DNA from: Phytoseiulus persimilis
Taxonomy: Eukaryota; Arthropoda; Arachnida; Mesostigmata; Phytoseiidae
Direction of reading: 5' to 3'
Assembly (NCBI GenBank): GCA_037576195.1
Contig: CM075103.1
Location: 15,066,001-15,130,000 of the forward strand
DNA: 64,000 nt
The notes under the pieces were generated by a model. The model made no database searches. It was not told the origin of the DNA and saw nothing but the letters and a program-made list of their open reading frames with translations. Numbering within the stretch: the first letter of the stretch is position 1; every line of letters begins with the position of its first letter. Of this stretch, positions 59,337 to 64,000 are shown one piece after another. A program made the translations under genes and the position numbers.

Positions 59337-60558
59337 ATGAGGGTTGTGTCATCGGAGCCGGGGCGGCCGGCCTCTGTTGTGCTCATCATTTGATCAAGTT
59401 GAACATCGATCACGTTGTATTCGAACAAACAAACTGTGTAGGTGGAACATGGGTGTATTCGGATGAGACCAACGTGCACTCCAGTATGTACCGAGACTTG
59501 CGGACCAATCTGCCGATCGAAATAATGGGCTACCCCGGCTTTCCGTTTCCAAAACGGAACGAATCGTTTGCTCACCACTCAGTGGTCCTCGAGTACTTGC
59601 AGAACTTCTACGAGAAGCAGGTTGCCCCGCGGGCGAACATTTCGTTCAACTCCAAAGTCACGAAAGTCACTCACGAGAAAGCGCATTGGAGAGTGAGCTA
59701 CCTCGTCAACGGGGAGGAAGAGAGGACTGATGAATTCACTCATCTTCTAGTTTGCAACGGAAAGTACTCAGTGCCGCGGCTTCCCGCGATCGAAGGGGCG
59801 GAGACTTTCAGCGGAACGATGGAGCACAGCCACAATTATCGCGTCGCTGACAAATATGATGGAAAACGAGTGCTCATCGTTGGATCTGGCTTCTCGGGGA
59901 TCGATATCGCGCTCGAGATATCAAAAGTGACCAACACCTGTTTCCTCTCGCGTCGCTCCGGTGGCCCACTCCCTCTCCCGGCTCCTATCGTCCAGAAAAC
60001 CCGCATTGTTCGGATATCCGGACCCAACGTCGTTTTTGAAGAAGATTCGATCGAAGTTGACTGCATCATTTACTGCACGGGGTACGAGATATCCGTTCCG
60101 TTCTTGAGCGATATCGTGGCCGTCACCAAGGTTACGAGGTCTGCGACATTTACAGACACTGCTTGTCTATCACGCATCCAACGTTAGCTTTCATCGGACT
60201 GCCCTCTTTCATCGTCCCCTGTACGGTGTTCGACTTCCAGATCCGATGGGTCCTCGCAGTCTTCACAGGTCGACTGAGCTTGCCCAGTGTCGACGAAATG
60301 AGGAGCTATCGCGACGAAAACTTGACGAGGAGAATGCTCTGTGGGCGAGGTGATCCGAAATTTGCTCACAACCTCCGCGGCGAGTACATGTGGGAGTACC
60401 TGGACTCTTTCGCAGCTGACGGGCTTGGTAGTGTGGACCCAATCGTTCGACGAGGCTACGAGGCTTCTCATGAAGCGCGAAGTCGGAACCTGGCGAATTA
60501 TAGGACAGCCCATTGGACTTTGCCTAACTGCGACTCCGACGACTCATCGTGTGAATAA
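59337..60558 (+). CDS. flavin-containing monooxygenase, intronless, two frameshifts
   Basis: Class B flavoprotein that would use FAD and NADPH to oxygenate soft nucleophiles (N, S). Motifs in order: CVIGAGAAGL (FAD-binding GxGxxG, residues about 4-13), EQTNCVGGTWVYSD (about 30-43), FSGTMEHSHNY (the FxGxxxHxxxY/F FMO signature, about 158-168), VGSGFSGIDIAL (NADPH-binding GxGxSG, about 182-193), DCIIYCTGY (about 242-250), then HPTLAFIGLPSFIVPCTVFD in the C-terminal part. The likely ATG at 59337 (ATGAGGGTTGTGTC) is one base out of frame with the rest, best explained by a lost T. A second single-base loss at about 60129 separates VAVTK from GYEVCDIYRH. Allowing both, length is 407 codons plus stop, normal for the family. 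No introns are present. The TAA stop overlaps an AATAAA. Pseudogene or assembly error. Confidence 0.85.
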
Positions 60559-60559
60559 A
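60554..60559 (+). terminator. poly(A) signal overlapping the FMO stop codon
   Basis: AATAAA at 60554-60559 contains the TAA stop (60556-60558) of the monooxygenase. If used, the 3' UTR would be only about 20-30 nt. Confidence 0.5.
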
Positions 60560-60564
60560 TGACC

Positions 60565-60944
60565 CCGTATTCGGGAGTATCGAATAGAATTGATTCGCGC
60601 TTCACTGAGCTTCGGAATCCAGGGAGTTCTATGGATCTTTCATTCTGAGCCTTAGCGGGCATCTCCAGGTGCTCAGGACGTGAACTCACCGACTGCAGCG
60701 GCTTGGATCCCCGATCCCTTCCCTCCACGATTATACAGCAGAATACGTGATTTTGAGTCACTTATCGTCATTGAGCGTTGACGGAGCATGGAAATACGCT
60801 GCGTGGTTTGCGATTCGCGTCGCCCATCCTTCCTCGACCAACAGGTCAGCAGCGCAGGCTTCAGGAATCGTGAAACTGCTTATTTACAGAAGTTGGAGAA
60901 CTTCGAGCGGGAGTGGTAGGGAAGGACAAGTTGGTAATGGGATC
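60565..60944. other. gene-free stretch
   Basis: Short frames only. Confidence 0.4.
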
Positions 60945-60946
60945 AG

Positions 60947-61013
60947 TTTCGGTTGGGATCCGTTTCACCGAAACTCAGTTGATCGGAACCCACTTCATCG
61001 AAGCCCTCATCAT
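60947..61013 (-). repeat. 15-bp minisatellite, about 4 degenerate copies (inverted orientation)
   Basis: Units such as CCGTTTCACCGAAACTCAGT, GATCGGAACCCACTTCATCG and AAGCC are 15-bp repeats. They are the reverse complement of the array at 61472-61565. Confidence 0.65.
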
Positions 61014-61471
61014 CGAGAAGTCTCCTCCCCCAGTCGCGAAGCGTGGGCCGCGAAGTTGGCGGGAATCAGCGCAGCACAGAGTTCGCGATTCATGCCGTTG
61101 CTCCCCTCGGATCGCCCACTGCCGCAGCCGCGAGGCGAACTAAATCGCAGCCCTCTCCTCCATCCTCCTCATCACCCCAGACAGCCACCCGATTGATTAT
61201 TTGATATTTTGTTCCTTTCTGAGAATATGAATAAATTACTGATGGGACATCCAAAGCGTCATCATTCACGTGTTCCAGTGTTCCACGTGCACACAACGAG
61301 GGTGAATTCAAGGAACCCTGTTCCACAAAGTATACATTTGGGACAGCATCAGTGGAGGACGAGAGTCTCCTGTGGAATTTTGACTCTCTCTCTTCTCGTT
61401 GCGTCTTTCCAGCCCGTCAAATGAGTGTGAATGGTTTTGCGAATGGGGGAGGGGATTAATCGGTGAACCGG

Positions 61472-61565
61472 GCTTCGGCAAACTGAGTTTCGGTAAAGTG
61501 GGTTTCGGTGGAATGGGTTTCGGTAAAGTGGGTCTCGGTGAAATGGGTTTCGGTGAACTCGGTAT
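61472..61565 (+). repeat. 15-bp minisatellite, about 6 copies
   Basis: GGGTTTCGGTAAAGTG-type units of 15 bp recur from 61472 to about 61565, with G/A and A/G variants. A minus-strand frame (61943-61308) turns it into a Pro-Lys-rich repeat (PKPxxPKPTLPK); I regard that frame as a by-product. Confidence 0.8.
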
Positions 61566-61569
61566 ACGC

Positions 61570-64000
61570 CTCAGTTTCAGTTTTTTCTCCACAAAAGGGC
61601 GTGAAAAACGGAGAGCGTAACGGTATGGACGCAAATAAACTGATTTCGCGCAAATTACACAGCCGGACAGCGGAAATGTACCGAGCAAGCTGTTCCTTAA
61701 ATTGGTAAAAATTGACACCGTGGACTTCCAATTTGTTATGCGTTCTGACGGATCAGCTCTTGTTACTCTGTTGCGTCGATTTTCTGGATTGTCGTGATTT
61801 TTCGCCGCGCTCCTCTCCCTCGGCTCCCACCAGGAAAGACCCCTCAGAGATGACTTCAGAGTGTCACAGGCGAATGGTTTTCCGCCACGATTCACACGGA
61901 ACACATCGAGGTCGATGATTAGATGAGCAGCGGACTCGAACACTATCTCATCTCAGATTCCTCGAGTTTCATCCTCAGATTAGGTCGCTATCAGTGAAAC
62001 GGAATATTGAGTGGCTTCGTGAGTTATCCCCGCCCTGAGTCGAGCAATGTTCATTACTCATTGAATTGGCTGGATCGATCCTCCCGCGACGCTTGATTCT
62101 CGCCGTGATGAATAGCGTCTAGACGTCAGAGCAATAAATTGTCTTAGCAGTTCCCACTCCCCGTAAAGCGGCGGAACGGATCGAGCCCCGTACTACTTCA
62201 GTTTCCCTCCAGCAGTTCCCTCCGCCAACCTTGCGAGAATGCAGCCTCGATCTTTTGCTCGTATCTCATGAATTTCAAACTCATCTGAGAGTCTCGGATG
62301 CGTCCATTGTTTTGTCTCTGAACGCAGTTCAATATGGGTAGATCCACGCACATTGTTTCTGAACCTCAGATCTATAGAACAGCTACTTCGCGCAAAACTC
62401 TCAGCAGGTGACATGGATCGCGGAATCCGCGCTTCCAACATGAGTTTGGAAGGCTCGAGGGCTCGAAAAGCTCTTGCGAAAGCGGTGAGATGGAACGCCT
62501 GTTCGGTATCATTATCATGCGGGGGTTTAGGGATTCAACACTCGTCGTCATGAGACGAAGCCAGCAGCTCGACGGCTTGACGAAGAGTCCCGTCCCTCTG
62601 AACAGTTTCGCGCTCATCTTCAAGATCCAGGGAAATCTGTCAACATTTTGGAATCATTCATGGAAACGAGATCAGAGCAGGAGCGACCGAGCTCTTTCCC
62701 GGGGTCTTCCTCGAGTTTTTTTGCGCATCAGATCCCGTGGAGAATGGATTGTTTGCGGGAGCCGCTGCGAACAAGTCGCCTCGGTGCGGTGAAAGTTAGG
62801 ATTACGTTGCGAGTCTTCACGGTTTCCAAAGAGTCGACGATCGAGCCGGAGCTGTGAACGAGACGGTCTGGGAAAATTCAGCGCGGTCTTGGGAAATCCA
62901 TCGGAACCAATATGATCGTTTGCGGGCCGAGAAAGGAAACCAGTCGACGTGGTATCTTCGCAAAGCCAGGGTACCCCGAGAACCTGTTTCCCTGAAACGC
63001 GCAGGGAATGAAGCTTCATCGTCACCGAACACTTAGCATCGTGAACTCGGGAGGCGGATTCATTTCTGAAGTCTTCAGAGACTATTCCGAATTTTCCTTC
63101 CACACCTTTCAGGATCAAGAATCCATCATTGATTCCTCGCTAATCGAGATCACCATCCTCCGCATTATTGCGAGCCCCTTCGTGAGGCGACCAGAAGATT
63201 TCTTCAGCTCAGCGTACGCATGGCGAAGTAAGGATGATACCCAGTCCGACACATGTCGTGAACGGCAGCATTCGCTTGGAAAAAACATTTCACTCTCCGG
63301 TTGCCGTTCAGCATCAACTCCAGTATCCTCGGAGGCATCCGAAGAGCATCCTCTCCCCGCATGTTGGACTTGTTCTTCTCGCACCGTCTTCTTTGAGAAA
63401 CGGTGCCTCAGCTGTTTGAGCACCGCTTTTCTACGGTTTTGTAGTCCGAATCGGTCGCTTGCATGTGTATGTGTGAACCCATTCCTCTAAGCCTGGAATT
63501 TCCACCTGTAGATCTTTCGACTCTTCGCCGCTGAATAATTCATGGCTAACCATCTCCTCCCAGAAAGGAACGCCAGGTAGTCTGGCAAGACTCGTTAGCG
63601 TTTTCCACCCGTCGCCCTGGCGAGCAGTTGATTGGAACTTATGAAGTCCAAATGCTAGAAACTAATTCGCGAACTGAACCACGGAATGTTAACTCAGAAA
63701 ACGGACCAATAATGAGCACCGAGAAACGAAACTAATCCAACGCTGCAGGGATCCTATCATCATCCTCCAGGTGTGTGGTTCCGCCACTGCCAGACTGGCG
63801 CCAGCCCGTGAGGATCACCACTCCCACTGATTAGAAAGGTTCTCATATTTCGAGCGAGCGATTCCTCGATTTCCGACAATTGGGTTCCGTCGAGTGCCTT
63901 GTGACATATCTGAGTACTTTGGAAAGATTCGGGTGGACGCTTTAGCTCTGATAACAAAGAATAGTGAGCCCTTCGGATGACGGCCGTCGTATTGGTTCAT
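61570..64000. other. gene-free stretch to the window end
   Basis: Overlapping frames up to 160 codons (63008-63490 plus strand) with no recognised motif. Nothing else seen; a gene entering from beyond 64000 cannot be excluded. Confidence 0.4.

Noticed and set aside
59093-59578. 161-codon minus-strand frame
   Set aside because: Antisense to the FAD-binding region of the monooxygenase and without its own motif.
61308-61943. 211-codon minus-strand frame with Pro-Lys repeats
   Set aside because: The repeat part is created by the 15-bp minisatellite, and the flanks have no recognisable content.

Overview
This is eukaryotic nuclear DNA, most likely from an arthropod and possibly a mite; the taxon is an inference from the gene families, not something I could test. 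The evidence is GT...AG introns, TATA boxes about 30 nt upstream of plausible start sites, AATAAA signals, low coding density, and a load of decayed animal transposons (mariner, hAT, Transib, R1-like LINE). I see no prokaryotic operons, rRNA, tRNA or CRISPR arrays.

Layout. Positions 1-27 kb hold no gene I can defend. They contain a broken mariner transposase (about 9.43-10.34 kb), several short tandem repeats (15.2, 15.5, 21.1 kb), a fold-back element (22.1-22.8 kb) with older relatives at 11.7 and 13.0 kb, degraded coding remnants on the minus strand at 16.2-17.8 kb, and a helicase-like P-loop fragment at 19.9 kb. Positions 27-35.4 kb are a transposon cluster. It begins with a BED-finger hAT transposase whose first 847 bp is repeated in inverted orientation. 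A probable hAT terminus lies at 30.59 kb and an R1-like LINE 3' part at 30.7-32.1 kb. Last is a nearly complete Transib/RAG1-type element at 32.5-35.4 kb, whose left end looks like a 23-spacer recombination signal.

Positions 41-49.6 kb hold the best genes: two intact, intronless, divergently transcribed type I membrane proteins of the cholinesterase fold, each 664 aa. Both have lost the catalytic serine and histidine, so they are probably adhesion or receptor-type pseudoenzymes. Each has its own TATA box. Positions 52.1-53.84 kb carry a three-exon leucine-rich-repeat gene resembling LRMDA (C10orf11). Positions 59.34-60.56 kb carry an intronless flavin-containing monooxygenase. Both of these last genes show single-base indels that break the frame but leave the total length consistent with a full protein, so either they are young pseudogenes or this assembly has indel errors.

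The genes do not form an obvious pathway. The strongest unusual objects are the Transib/RAG1-like element and the long, 99%-identical hAT inverted repeat, which would fold into a double-stranded hairpin if transcribed.
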